DNA of 64,000 nt from Areca catechu (Eukaryota; Streptophyta; Magnoliopsida; Arecales; Arecaceae): positions 147,869,980 through 147,933,979 of the forward strand of contig CM038050.1 in NCBI GenBank assembly GCA_021397845.1. Direction: 5' to 3'. Below the pieces are notes generated by a model. That model did not search any database. It was not told the origin of the DNA and worked only from the letters and a program-made list of their open reading frames with translations. The position numbers were made by a program, and so were the translations under genes. Positions 24,290 to 34,847 of this stretch are shown piece by piece (position 1 is the stretch's first letter; every line of letters begins with the position of its first letter).

Positions 24290-24848
24290 TGATGGGGACC
24301 GAGAGTCTATTTTAGTTTATTTTATTTGAGTCTATTAGTCTTGAGTCACTTGAGTCAAAGTGAGCTAATCGAGTCTTGTAATAAAGTGGAACATGTGAGT
24401 CCAGTTGAGTCCCTTTAGTCCTGTAGTGTCATTCAAGTCAAGAGGAGAGGCATCAGACCAGGAGATTCACCAGGCCTACCCAACCAGAGCTGGCCTTCAT
24501 GCACTTGGGCCCTTTCATGCTGCCAGAGCCGCAAGAGAGAGCTCTAATCCAAGACAAAGGCCCACTGTTGACCAGGTCCACCAGGGTTTCTTGGCCCACA
24601 AGTCAGGGTTTCTTAGCCCTCAAGTCATGTACCCTGAGATGAATCTATAAATATCACCCCTCCCCTCTTGTATGAAACATCATTTTTTCTCATGAATACA
24701 AATTAAAATTGAAAGTTATTTTGTCTGAGTTTTTTTCCTCCAGATTGGAGTGGGTGTGACGCCCGGGTTTCCTATTCTTGAGTGCAAGCCCTAATCCCTT
24801 GGTGACTTCTACGCTCGCCAGCAATCCCCCGCTTCCCGTCCCGCATCA
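24290..24848 (+). mobile_element. Right LTR of C (559 bp)
   Basis: It aligns with the left LTR (12325-12673 plus 22714-22922) across the point where B inserted, which proves B came later. It has a TATA-like CTATAAAT near 24643 and an AATACAAAT stretch downstream. It is followed by target duplication gttag. Confidence 0.92.
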
Positions 24849-25972
24849 GTTAGCTTCTATAAGGTCCTTAATTGGGTTAGACCTAAGTTTATATGCATTG
24901 GACTAAATAGAGAACTAATATAATCAAATATTGAGTTAGGATTTCTTCTTTATAAATCTCTCTAATAATTAGATTGATTAGTCCATAAATCTAAATGGAC
25001 CTAATTTATGGCTCAGTGATCAGTCCGAGTCTTTAGGCTAGTCTAATCGAGTCTGATGAACCAATTGGTGTCCAAGATAAGTTTGGCATTTTGATCTTGG
25101 TTCTTTGGGGGTACCTCTTACCTGGCCAACTCGGTTGGTGTCTAAGGCAAGATGGTTAATGGTGGAACCCAACCCATGATCTCACTTACCTGGCCAATGT
25201 AGTCGATTAGAATTGATTGGATAGCTCATTGACTCGTGTTAACCCATGTCACCCAAGGTTAATCAGTCTTGACTGATTTTAGCTGCCCATGGATCATTAG
25301 TTATTTGTAACCCTCCTTGATTACTGATGTGGTGAGTAGGAGGTTGATCCATGTCTTCTCATCTCTTCTTTTGTCACATTAAAATTAAATCATCTAAATT
25401 ATTAGGTCCATAAAAGGACAAAGTTATAGGGATAACCAAGTCCTAGCCTCCCATTAAGTGGGATGGTAATGGGTCCAATAGTTGGGTGTTCATCGATAGA
25501 TCCAAAGATTGGGTGTTCATCAGGCTATTAGAATTATTGTTTCTTATATGATGGCTCAGTGTGACTCTCTTAACGATGGTCAGGTGGGCAGGCCAAAGTC
25601 AGGCTTGACTATTCGTTAGTTAGAAGCATTGAATTTTGTCATGTTAATGGTTGGACCTAACCGGGACCTTCAATAGGAGGCCTAAAGATCAATTGAAGTG
25701 CACCTTAGGACAAAACCTAAATACTAGAGGTTACTTGGAGAAGTAATCGATTGAAGAACCTACCTTTAGACGCGCATGGGTGGGCTGGCCAAAGTCGGGC
25801 TCATGTGTTGTCTATTGGACTCTAGTACCCTCTAAGGAATTAAAGTAATTTCTCAAATTGGAGGTAGAGGCTACCAGTCTGAACAAAATAGTGGGAGGGT
25901 CCTTTAGACTAAAGTTTATATCTTTAGGTTAATAATTCATATACACTAATAAAGTTTTGGTTTTCCTTTCAG
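24849..25972 (+). mobile_element. D, leader continued
   Basis: After gttag the D leader resumes and runs to the gag start. It is non-coding and resembles the B leader in reverse complement, including a GTGGGAGG stretch upstream of gag. No other feature is seen. Confidence 0.7.
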
Positions 25973-27255
25973 ATGTCTTCCAACCTGTTACTCTGGTCTC
26001 TTCTCGACAATGAGAAGCTTAATGGACCCAACTTCGATAACTGGTATTGAAGGCTCAGGATTATCCTGGAGCATGAGCAGATCCTGTATGTGATATCGGA
26101 TTTGGCACCTAAAATTCCTGCTTCCAATGCTCCAGGTTCAGTCAGAGATATTTATTAGAAATGGCTCTCTGACAGGACCACTGTCCGATGCATAATGTTG
26201 GCAGCGATGAATGACGAGTTCAGTCACAAGTTCGAGGAAACCCAACCAGAGAAAATCCTTCAAAGGTTGAAGGAGATCTTTGGCACACCAGATGACGTTG
26301 AGAGGTATAGAGTCTCCTGTGCTATCCATAACATGCGGATGCATGATGGGGCCTCAGTCACTGATCATGTATTGTATATGACCGAGATGATTGAGCACCT
26401 GGGCAAGCTCAGATGTCCCTTGCATGAACATCTTGGGAAGGATACGATTCTAAATTCCCTGCCCTCTTCCTATCTAGGTTTTCTCGATCATTATAGAATG
26501 AATAAGCTTGCAATTAACTACCACGGTTTGTTGGGGTTATTGCAGACTTATGAGAAAGACCACCAACTAAATAAAGGGATGGTAAATCTAGTGGGAGGAT
26601 CTTCGGTAGGGCATCGTCCCTTTAAGAAAGGAAAAAAAAATAAAGGAAAAAAGATGCAGAATGCTTATGGATCCAGTCGGGTCAAAAGGGTGAAGGCTGA
26701 TAAGAGCCATGCGGAGTGCTTCTTCTACAAGAAGCAGGGTCATTGGAAGAGAAACTGTCCTCTTTACATTGCATCCCTTGACCCGAACAGGTCCAAGAAG
26801 AGAAAGTAGCGGGACGGTGCTAGACAAGGTATTTATATGATAATACCTTGTAATTTCTCTATCTGCGATACTACTAACTGGGTATGGGATACAGGAAGTC
26901 CAATTCATATTTGTAATTCTTTGCAGGAACTTCAAGTTAGTAGAAGATTCAAGAACGGCGAGAGGTTCTTGAACAAGGAAAATGGAAGCCAAGTTTCAGT
27001 CCTGGTGTTGGAAGTCCTCAAACTAGTTTTCAAATCCTGTACAATCATTTTAAATGAGTGTCATTATTGTCCATCTTTTATATTGAATGTCATTTTTGTA
27101 GGCCAATTGACCATGTATGGTTATGAACTATCAATAAAGAATGATATTTGCAAAATCATTTGGAATGGTTCTATAGTGATGATTGGACATATGAACAATG
27201 GCATTTATGTACTATCGCGACCTGTTAGTGTAATGTGCACGTCTAACAAATGCCT
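25973..27255 (+). pseudogene. D gag and protease region, truncated
   Basis: From ATG 25973 the frame matches B gag closely (the same MSSNL start and WSLLDNEKL). In-frame stops lie at 26048 (TGA), 26156 (TAG) and 26807 (TAG). The zinc knuckle has lost its second Cys (CFFYKKQGHWKRNC). A DTGSP protease site lies at about 26890. The frame ends where E1 begins, in the region before integrase. The rest of pol and the 3' LTR are missing. Confidence 0.9.
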
Positions 27256-28482
27256 TGATGCGAAACTAAAATGCATGCATAATTATTTTTATAATTTTTA
27301 AAGATTAAGTGATGTATTTAATTCCCGAAGAACAGACCAAGAACCTAAGTAGATAATTCTATGCAAGTAAGAAACTATGGCATGCAAAGTAGAACCTAAA
27401 AAGTAATAAGAAAGAGGACCGCCGAGGCTGAGAAGTCTCAGTTGGGCTAGTTCTCCTTTGGCAAGCAGAGGGGGTGTACCTGATAATGATTGATGCACCC
27501 GATGAAGATCGTAGATGAAGGGATCGCTCTCGCTCTCGGATGCAGCCTGGATGATCAAGCCAGAGACCCACGGATTCTCGGCTTTCAACCCGATGATCCG
27601 ATCGCTACCCGACTGGAGTCGTTGAATTCATAGAAGTCGAGGGACCTGCAAATAGCCTATCAAGGGTTAAGAAACTAAGCAAGAATGAAAAAAACAAAGT
27701 TAAACAGCAAGGGGAAGAAGAGTTTGAGGTTGGGTGGCCAGGGCTTGGAGAGATGGATGGCAGCTAGAGACTGGGCGTAGGACACAAGGAAGAAGAGGAG
27801 GGGTTCACACAGAATCCCCTTAGCACATAGCAGATAGCACACAGCAGATGGAAAACTTAGTTGTATTCATTCAAAAAACGTGTCTTCATACAATAGAATA
27901 GAGTCTCTTAAATAGACTCACAAACTGGCCCCCAAGTAAGGATACAATAGACTTTTCCTAGGAATTTGAATCCCACCCAAACCCGAGCTAGAATACATGG
28001 TAGGTCTAGGATTTGATTTCCCTCAAATTGCTCTCCTCTCTTGCCTTGGTCAACCAAGAGAGGTGACCCTAAGTGGCCGACCAAGGGTGGTGAGGGTGCC
28101 CTAGCTCCTCTCCTAGGCCTTGGCTATGCCAGTTTTGCTTCAGGCTATGGTCCAGGGCTACAGGGCTTTCGATGTGGTTCCAGGGCCTTCGATCTCTTCT
28201 ACTAGGCCTTCCATAGTCTTCATAACTTCAAGCCGGGTTGATGTTTACTTGCACTAGCTTGGTCTTCACTTGTACTGGGTCTTCACTGGACTTGGACTAA
28301 TATGTACAAGACTCAGAAAGAAAACAAGCTCAACATGAGCTGACTGGTACAAGACTCAAATAATGAAAATGACAACTCAATTAGGCTAAGCCCTTATTAC
28401 AAATGGACTTAAACACTACTAAGTAATCCACAAAGGGTTGAGAAGTCTCCGTCTTATTCTGGTGCCTCTGGTATCCGCACCA
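27256..28482 (-). mobile_element. E1: LTR-like element without target duplication
   Basis: It aligns to E2 along its length. The plus-strand start is TGATGCGAAAC and the end is GCACCA. In minus orientation it has a TATA-like TATTTAAG near 27910 and a downstream AATGAATACAA. The flanks differ (tgcct on the left, attct on the right) and belong to different elements: D on the left, G on the right. It is best read as an LTR at a recombination or deletion junction. Internal ORFs are not supported. Confidence 0.75.
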
Positions 28483-29578
28483 ATTCTCTCGAGGTGGGAG
28501 GAACTCGACCTTGTTGAGTAAGGATCACACTGGTTCACATATCTCTCGAGAAGGTCTGGATCGAGGCACTTTCCTTGGAAATGAAATTGCAAATGTCAAA
28601 GCAAATGTCCTTTCCTTGGAAATGAGACTACTTCATAATATTATGAGCAGGATATTTCTACCTTGGACTGGGAGATTCGACTGGGTCAATGAGAGGGACT
28701 TAGTCTTTATGAGATACATGATTAAGGGGAAGGCCCTCAATTTCCCTTACATCATGCTTACTCAAATGAGGGATGCTGTGAGGAAGGCCAAAGCTTGCTT
28801 GCCATATGGTATGGCCTTCACTCTGTTGTTCAGACATTTTGGTGTTGCACTTGATGGAGAGGACACTAGATTATTACACCACACTAACACCTACTCAGCC
28901 AAGTCACTTCAGCGCATGGGTTACCATCAAGTTGAAGGGAATTGGGTAAAGAAAGGGTCAGATCTCAGGGCAACTACAAAGTCATCCACTGATGATGAGG
29001 ATGAGAACTTTGAGGAGCATGCACAGCAGCTTGCAGCTGAGGAGTTTACTACTGCTGAACCTACTCCCAGACCTTCAATCTCTCAGGCCTTCATAATCCA
29101 ACAAATTAGAATTCTTTTAGATTCCCTGACGAGCTTCTTTAGTTTGACAATTGGCGAGCTATGCCAGTCAATCGACACCTATCTACAGGACTTCAGGGCA
29201 CAACAGGCTTTGGAAATGGAAAGAATGCAGAGAGGTCTAGACGATCTTAAGGAAGGGCTTTGAGCTGTCTTACTGCACCTACCTGAAAATGCTTCAACTT
29301 AGACCTGCAAGGAGCCGCCAGCACATCCACTTTCACCACCAGCTCAATCACCACCTTTTGTATCTACCGGATCAATTGACCCTCTTATACCTTCTGAAAC
29401 TAAGGTAGAACGTCCTCCAACCAAAGCCAAACCAAAATCTAAGGGTAAACAAAAGATTAGAACACCTAAAGCCCCTACTAGAACAAGATTTAGGGACCTT
29501 AGGTTTAAACCCTTAAAGATTAAGACTTCTGATTCTATAATAGATGTAGGTTCCTCCTCTAGTGAGGAAGAATGGTAG
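28483..29578 (+). pseudogene. G env-like ORF, 5' truncated
   Basis: From about 28580 the frame matches the env-like ORF of J (shared LSLEMRLLHN, SRIFLP and YGMAFTLLFR stretches). It has a stop near 29261 and a conserved acidic C-terminal end (GSSSSEEE) before TAG 29576. Such ORFs sit after pol in SIRE-type copia elements and are called env-like by position; no membrane function is visible in this part. The N-terminal third is missing where E1 abuts. Bases 28483-28570 are not clearly explained. Confidence 0.75.
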
Positions 29579-30401
29579 ATTGCTTCTTACTTCTTTTGAA
29601 TGTTTTACCTTTTGATGTAATGCTCTATCCTTCAAAGTAATGAAATACCTACATTTCTGAATTGCCTAGTGATACTGAGTAGATTTGCCTAGTATTTGTA
29701 TCTTTGCTTTCAATCCTTTGTAATTTATATTGAAAATTTTATGAATGAAATGAAAGCTTCTTTATCTTACTCAATGTATTTGTGAAATGTGTTTGCGCAA
29801 TACTTTGCAATGATATATTTGCTCTGATAATGTTGGTAATACTTTGTCAAATCTGTTTAAAAATCAAATTATCTCAAACAATATTTTCAGTCTTCTCATT
29901 CTATTTCAAAAATCATGCTTTCTATACTTCATAAAGGGGGAGAATGAATTTTAATTGACCACCTTTTTGATTATTGACAAAAAGGGGGAGTATGTATAAT
30001 TGTGCATGAAAAATACATAAATAAGAGGGAGATTGATACAAATATTGTATCATGCTTACTTTTGCTCTGATAAACTTGCAATTTGTTCTGAATACATTGA
30101 GAATTTGCTATAACCCTGACATGATTCTGGCTAAAATTGCTTTTGACAACTGTGCACAATGATACTTATTGATTTCATTTTGGTCAAAAGCTTAAATATA
30201 TAATGTTTTTCAAAGTGCTCTGATACTCTGTCTATATACAAGCTTTGATACTCTAATACATATAAGATCTATGATACATGTATAGTTTTTCCAATATAAA
30301 AGCTCTGATACATGTCAATATTTACCTTCAAATATACTCATACATGTAAATGTAAAGTTTTTCCATGCTCGGTGTTTTGTCATCATCAAAAAGGAAGAGA
30401 T
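29579..30401 (+). other. 3' untranslated region and purine tract of G
   Basis: AT-rich sequence with several AAAGGGGGAG stretches (about 29935 and 29981) ends in the purine tract AAAAAGGAAGAGAT beside the LTR. No ORF is supported. J has a matching region at 58054-58505. Confidence 0.7.
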
Positions 30402-30744
30402 TGTTGATCCCTTGAATGATTTTGATGATAACAAAATATTAGAGCATGCATTTGTTTTACTAACAACTCTCTAAGTGCTTTACAAGTTTTTGTAGGATGA
30501 TTTCATTGCTCATTTACTACTCCAACAATCTTATCTTTGCCATGAGTTGTGTTATAAGTATCTCATGTAAAGAAGAGCCCAAAGAAAAAGCAAAATAAAA
30601 ATCATGAACATGGGTTTCTTCTGATTGTTTTTTAAGCTTAAAATTTCTTAGAAATTATTGTTAGAAGAGTTGAAGAGTGTTTTGAATGTTTGAAGACTTG
30701 CTGGATGATTTCTAGAGAAGATCTAAGAATTCATGTAAAACTCA

Positions 30745-31190
30745 TCCAAGCCGACTCGAGTAAAGGGAGCCGACTCTTGTTCATGGCACGCATGAAGGTT
30801 TCTAGCACGTAGATATCCGAGCCGACTTAGAAAAACCCGAGCTGACTCACCCAGTGTACCATTTCCTGAATCAGACAGGTGAGCCGACCTGAAGGAAGTC
30901 CGAGCTGACTCTATCATTCAGTCAGACATCTGAGTCGACCCTTCAGAAGTTCGAGCCGATCCTCTAGAGTCCAGAAAGATCAGTTTTAAGAGAACAACCA
31001 GGCAAGCCGACTCTTTCAGAGTGTAGTTTTGAAGACCTGTGAATCCGAGCCGACTCGAACTAAGGTGAGCCAACTCTTCCAGAGTAAGGAATCAGAATAC
31101 TGTGTAATCAGCTGACCCGAATGAAGTGAGGCAACTCGACTAGAACTTCTCTGAGGATATGAGCTGACTCAAGAAATCCCAGCTGACTTG
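30745..31190. promoter_or_regulatory. GAGCCGACTC motif array in the G U3
   Basis: About 14 dispersed copies or variants of GAGCCGACTC occur (for example at 30750, 30769, 30823, 30881, 31005 and 31048). Several keep GCCGAC, which equals the known plant DRE/CRT core RCCGAC bound by DREB/CBF factors. The array ends about 130 bp before the TATA box. Confidence 0.7.
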
Positions 31191-31618
31191 AAGGTCAATT
31201 CTAAGCAGAAATGGCTAGTTCTAGAACACCATTTTTGAATTTGAAAAGTGCTCCAATGATCAAATGTCACATCCCAACGGTCTACAACAACTAAAACCAT
31301 TTTGAGAAGAGTACAAGACTCTATAAATGAGAGATTGGGATAACTTTTGAATGGTTAATGCTTGATTAATGCTTAGTTGAACATTTATTAAGCTTGTGAG
31401 CAAGAGAGCACAAAAGAGAGCATTCAAGACAGTCTTCAAGTCTTCACCAACTCCTATCTGAAGCTTGAAGCATACTTTGAAGAAGTTGAAGAAGCCATTG
31501 AAGTGCATTGAAGTGAAATTAAGAAGGCTTCTCTCGAGCTACATCGACAACCATTAGACAACATCTGTTTTTCATTTTGTTGCTTATTCTTTCAATTTTT
31601 TTTTGAATTATTGGGTTA

Positions 31619-31937
31619 TTGGTGAGCCCGATTTAAAAACCAAATAGGTTTTTGGTTAGCCTATGTACAACCAAGTGTTGGGTTATTGGTGAGCCTGATT
31701 TAAAAACTAAATAAGTTCTTGGTGATCCTGTGTAAAACCAAGTATTGGGTTCTTAGTGATCCTGCTAAAACCAAGTATTGGATTTCTTTGGTGAGCCCAG
31801 TTTAAAAACCAAAGGGTGTTGGGTTTGGATTGTGATCCCGGTAAAACAATCCTACTGTATTCTTGTTAGAATATAATGAAAATCTCAAGTAGTATCTTGG
31901 ATAGTGGACGTAGGAGCTGGGATGCTCCGAACCACTA
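31619..31937 (+). other. Stem-loop array and nested hairpin in G R-U5
   Basis: About seven units have the form arm, GAGCC or GATCC, spacer, AAAA, complementary arm. Clear ones are 31786-31792 with 31808-31814 (CTTTGGT/ACCAAAG) and 31827-31833 with 31846-31852 (GGATTGT/ACAATCC). A nested hairpin follows: outer arms 31902-31907 with 31932-31937, inner arms 31913-31917 with 31924-31928. Confidence 0.75.
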
Positions 31938-32102
31938 TAAACCTGCTGTGTTTGCATTGTGATTTTTTTGCCTGCTTCTACTTCTGCTTTTAATTATCTC
32001 AATCACAGCACTTTACACTTCAAAGAAGTTTTCAAAAGAATACATATCTATTTAACTTTTTAAACTCCCAATTCACCTCTTGGGAAAGCCACCTGGGCAA
32101 TA

Positions 32103-33292
32103 GATGTCCCAGTATCCGCAGAGTTCCGAGCAGAGTATGGGACATACCAAAGAGAGGATCTGTTGTGGACAGTTTAATGGATAGAGTCAGTGGTCTCCAT
32201 TGCATTTTTAAGATAGATGATTTACCTAAGGGAGCCACTGTAGTAGCCTCGAGACTGTTAGCTGAGATGAGGTTGCTGCACATATAATAGCCCGGATTAT
32301 TCTACTAAAGATCGACCATTTCGACTTCATCACAGAGCTAGAGCTTTTAGTGATGGTTTCTCTGGTACAACACATGCTAGTATGCCTCCCGATATTTATG
32401 GTACATTAGCTAACTGAGGCATCGATCAGCCAGAGATTATGTTTGCCCTACGGGATGGGGTTGACTCTATTATTTAGAGCTTATGGAGTAGTCGTGGATA
32501 ATGAGCCCTACCGGCAGTTATTGCACACTGATGTCTATGACATCAGATCTCTTCATCGGATTGGGTACCAACTTATCAGAGGCCATTGGAGATGATGCAT
32601 ATCTGGTCAGGCCACTGACAGAGATGAGGATGTAGTGGAGGAGAAGCGCATCTTTTCTGGACAGGCAGGGCCATCTGAGGTTCAAAAAGAGACATCTAAG
32701 ACATTGCCCGAGCCTTCAGCATAGCCTGAGCCAGCTCCTCAGCCTAAGCCAGTACCCCTCTTGCAGCATCTGGTCCTGCACCAGCACCTCGGTCCACTAC
32801 AGCGATTGATCCAGACCTTGAGCAGAGGATTGCAGATCATATTTCAAGGGTTTGGATGGAGATTTCATAGCAATCAGAGAGGGTTTCACATGTACGGATA
32901 GAGCTACAGGGACTTCGGACACACATAGATTTATAGATTAGCTCTCTTCATGCTACCATGGAGGTTGGGATGGCACAAATTCAGGACATGTTGAGATTGC
33001 TAGCACCATTTGAGCTCTTCTGGTCCACGTGCACCTCCACATCCTTCTAATGATGATGATTTTGATGATGATATTGAGGATGGAAATAGTGGTGACAAAC
33101 AGTCCAGTGGTAGAGCTCCTGCTCCTTCTGCTCCAGCTGATTCACCTCCAGCACCTTCAGCTCTAGGACCTGATATGGATGTTGATAAGATAGTTGATCA
33201 GTCTGACTCTGGAGAGTTTGACAATGCAAATCTGATGATAGAGCCAGTGCCGGAGACTATAGCTAACCTTCCTCAGAGTCCCATTCCTGATC
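32103..33292 (+). pseudogene. H env-like ORF, left part (interrupted by G and F)
   Basis: It matches the F env-like ORF (42475 onward) with many stops and shifts up to about 33009. From 33010 the frame is open, with an acidic Asp-rich and Ala/Pro-rich stretch. It is cut at 33292 by F. The frame resumes exactly at 45885 when one copy of the tgatc duplication is counted. The N-terminal part lies left of G and is not in the window. Confidence 0.82.
33288..33292. other. Target site duplication of F, left copy (tgatc)
   Basis: TGATC stands before the F 5' LTR and again at 45880-45884 after its 3' LTR. Confidence 0.9.
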
Positions 33293-33579
33293 TATTGGCT
33301 CCATCCAATGATTTTGATAAATAATAAAACATTGAGTGCATATTGTATACTAATGTATATTTCAAGCTATGAGTTTTCAGGAAGAAAACACCTCAAAATC
33401 TCAAAAGCTTATGTATCATGGCACGCCGTGGCATAGAGCATTTTTCGCAATTATGGACATACTCTTCATGGAAAAAGGGCTTTTACATGATCAATTGTTA
33501 TTTATTTATGTTCTATTTAAATTTTAAAATCAATATTTATGTTTTTGGATCTAATTATACTTGATTGTGAATTTTTTAG

Positions 33580-33910
33580 TATCAAGTGTCGACACCTGGG
33601 AAGCCAAATGTCGACACTTCAGCATTTGGCATGCAGAAAAATTCTAGGCACGCCAAGTGTCGACACCTGCATTTCAAGTGTCGACACTTAGATTTCCAAG
33701 TATCGACACTTAGGTTTCCAAATTTTGACTCAAGGCCTGAGATTTTTGAAAATCCAGAACTTGGCCATTTGAGGGTTTTTCTGTCAAGTGTCGACACCTG
33801 TGCATCAAGTGTCGATACTTGAAAGTTCAAGTGTCGATATCTAGAAATCAAGTGTCGACACCTGACAGCCAAGTATAGACACCTGATGAGCCAAGTGTCG
33901 ACACTTGAAG
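33580..33910. promoter_or_regulatory. GTGTCGACAC motif array in the F 5' LTR
   Basis: About a dozen copies or variants of CAAGTGTCGACACCTG occur, ending about 120 bp before the TATA-like site. The symmetric ancestor is the 16-bp palindrome CAAGTGTCGACACTTG. Confidence 0.8.
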
Positions 33911-34362
33911 CCTGACAGCTCTAACGGATCTATTTTTCTGACTTATAGAACTTACTTTTCAAGCTCCAAATGGCTAGATTCGAGGCTCCAATGGTCACAA
34001 ACCATTTTTTGAAAGTTTCTTGTTGTATTTAACCTCCACCAACTTCATTCCAAAGGTATTGAAGTGTATTGAAGTCCATTCAAAGCCAAAAAGCTAATAT
34101 TCTCTCAAGAACTTCACATCAAGAGCCTTTTATAGTTTGATTCCCTGAAAAAGCCTACAAGCTCATCCTTACATCATTCCAAAAGAAGGTTTTTGAAGGA
34201 TATTCCAAGGAAGAGATAAGACAAAGCATCATCTTGAGCTTCAAAGCTTCCTTTCTACTCTTGAAGAGAGTTTGTCTTAATTTTAAAAGTTGTATATCTA
34301 TTTTTATCTTGTGATTTGACCTTGATTTCAAGGGTATCTTGAAAGAAGGTTGTTGTGGTTTA

Positions 34363-34583
34363 TTGGTGAGCCAAAGGGATAAAACCAACTAGCGTTAACT
34401 TGTGAGCCCGAAGACAAAACAAGTGTAAAAGGTTGTTGGTGAGCCTAGGTGACAAAACCAACATAGGTTTTGACTTGTGAGCCTTATGAAAAATAAGTCA
34501 ACATAATCTTGATTGGATTATAGTGAAATTCCCAAGGATAGCTTGGGGAGTGGATATAGGTGCTTGGTTTGCACTGAACCACT
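34363..34583 (+). other. Stem-loop array and nested hairpin in F R-U5
   Basis: Units: 34363-34367 with 34384-34388 (TTGGT/ACCAA); 34398-34403 with 34419-34424 (ACTTGT/ACAAGT); 34434-34440 with 34457-34463 (TGTTGGT/ACCAACA). A fourth follows near 34480. GAGCC opens each loop and AAAA closes it. The nested hairpin has outer arms 34549-34553 with 34579-34583 and inner arms 34560-34563 with 34571-34574. Confidence 0.75.
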
Positions 34584-34747
34584 ATAAATATTGTGTTTAT
34601 GTGTGATTCCCTTCTTTTCCTCTTGCTCTTAGCTTATTACATTTGATTTACTACTTTTCGCTGCATTTAATCTTGAGCATTGAATTTATTACTCACAAAC
34701 ACCACTAGACCTTCATATTACTTTTAATTTTTAAAAGATCCAATTCA

Positions 34748-34765
34748 CCCCCCCCCCCCCCCCCC
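34748..34765. repeat. Homopolymer of 18 C in the F 5' LTR
   Basis: The 3' LTR has about 8 C at the same place. The two LTRs were identical at insertion, so this is slippage or a read error. Confidence 0.9.
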
Positions 34766-34792
34766 TCTTGGGCTCCATTTCTGGGCAACAAG

Positions 34793-34804
34793 TGGTATCA
34801 GAGC
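34793..34804 (+). other. Primer binding site of F (initiator tRNA-Met)
   Basis: TGGTATCAGAGC is a perfect consensus, two bases after the LTR end at 34790. Confidence 0.95.
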
Positions 34805-34847
34805 ACCGGTATTCTCTTGTAGGTCCAAGGATCTTGAGTAAAAGATC

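Larger units (their letters stand above)
12325..24848 (+). mobile_element. C: small non-autonomous LTR element with captured gene fragment, split by B
   Basis: Without the inserted B, C is about 2.5 kb: a left LTR (12325-12673 plus 22714-22922, 558 bp), an internal region 22923-24289, and a right LTR 24290-24848 (559 bp). Both LTRs run TGATGGG to GCATCA. A tRNA-Met PBS follows the left LTR at about 22926, and a purine tract (GCAGGGGAA) precedes the right LTR. The 5-bp target duplication gttag is perfect. There is no gag or pol, so it moved with enzymes of another element. The inside carries kinase-like coding sequence. Confidence 0.92.
30402..32102 (+). mobile_element. 3' LTR of G (SIRE type, about 1701 bp)
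   Basis: It starts TGTTGATCCC after the purine tract and ends near GGGCAATA (expected GGGCAACA). U3 carries a GAGCCGACTC array (30745-31190). A TATA box (CTATAAAT) lies at about 31321. A stem-loop array lies at 31619-31852, with a nested hairpin at 31902-31937. The right flank is the env-like ORF of H, so G inserted into H. Confidence 0.85.
33293..34790 (+). mobile_element. 5' LTR of F (1498 bp)
   Basis: It starts TATTGGCTCC (first G of TG mutated; the 3' LTR has TGTTGGCTCC) and ends GGGCAACA. The U3 motif array is at 33580-33910, a TATA-like TATTTAA at about 34024, the stem-loop array at 34363-34500, the nested hairpin at 34549-34583, and an 18-C run at 34748-34765. Confidence 0.93.

Noticed and set aside
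27298..27588. Minus-strand ORF in E1
   Set aside because: It lies in an LTR and does not continue in the same form in E2.
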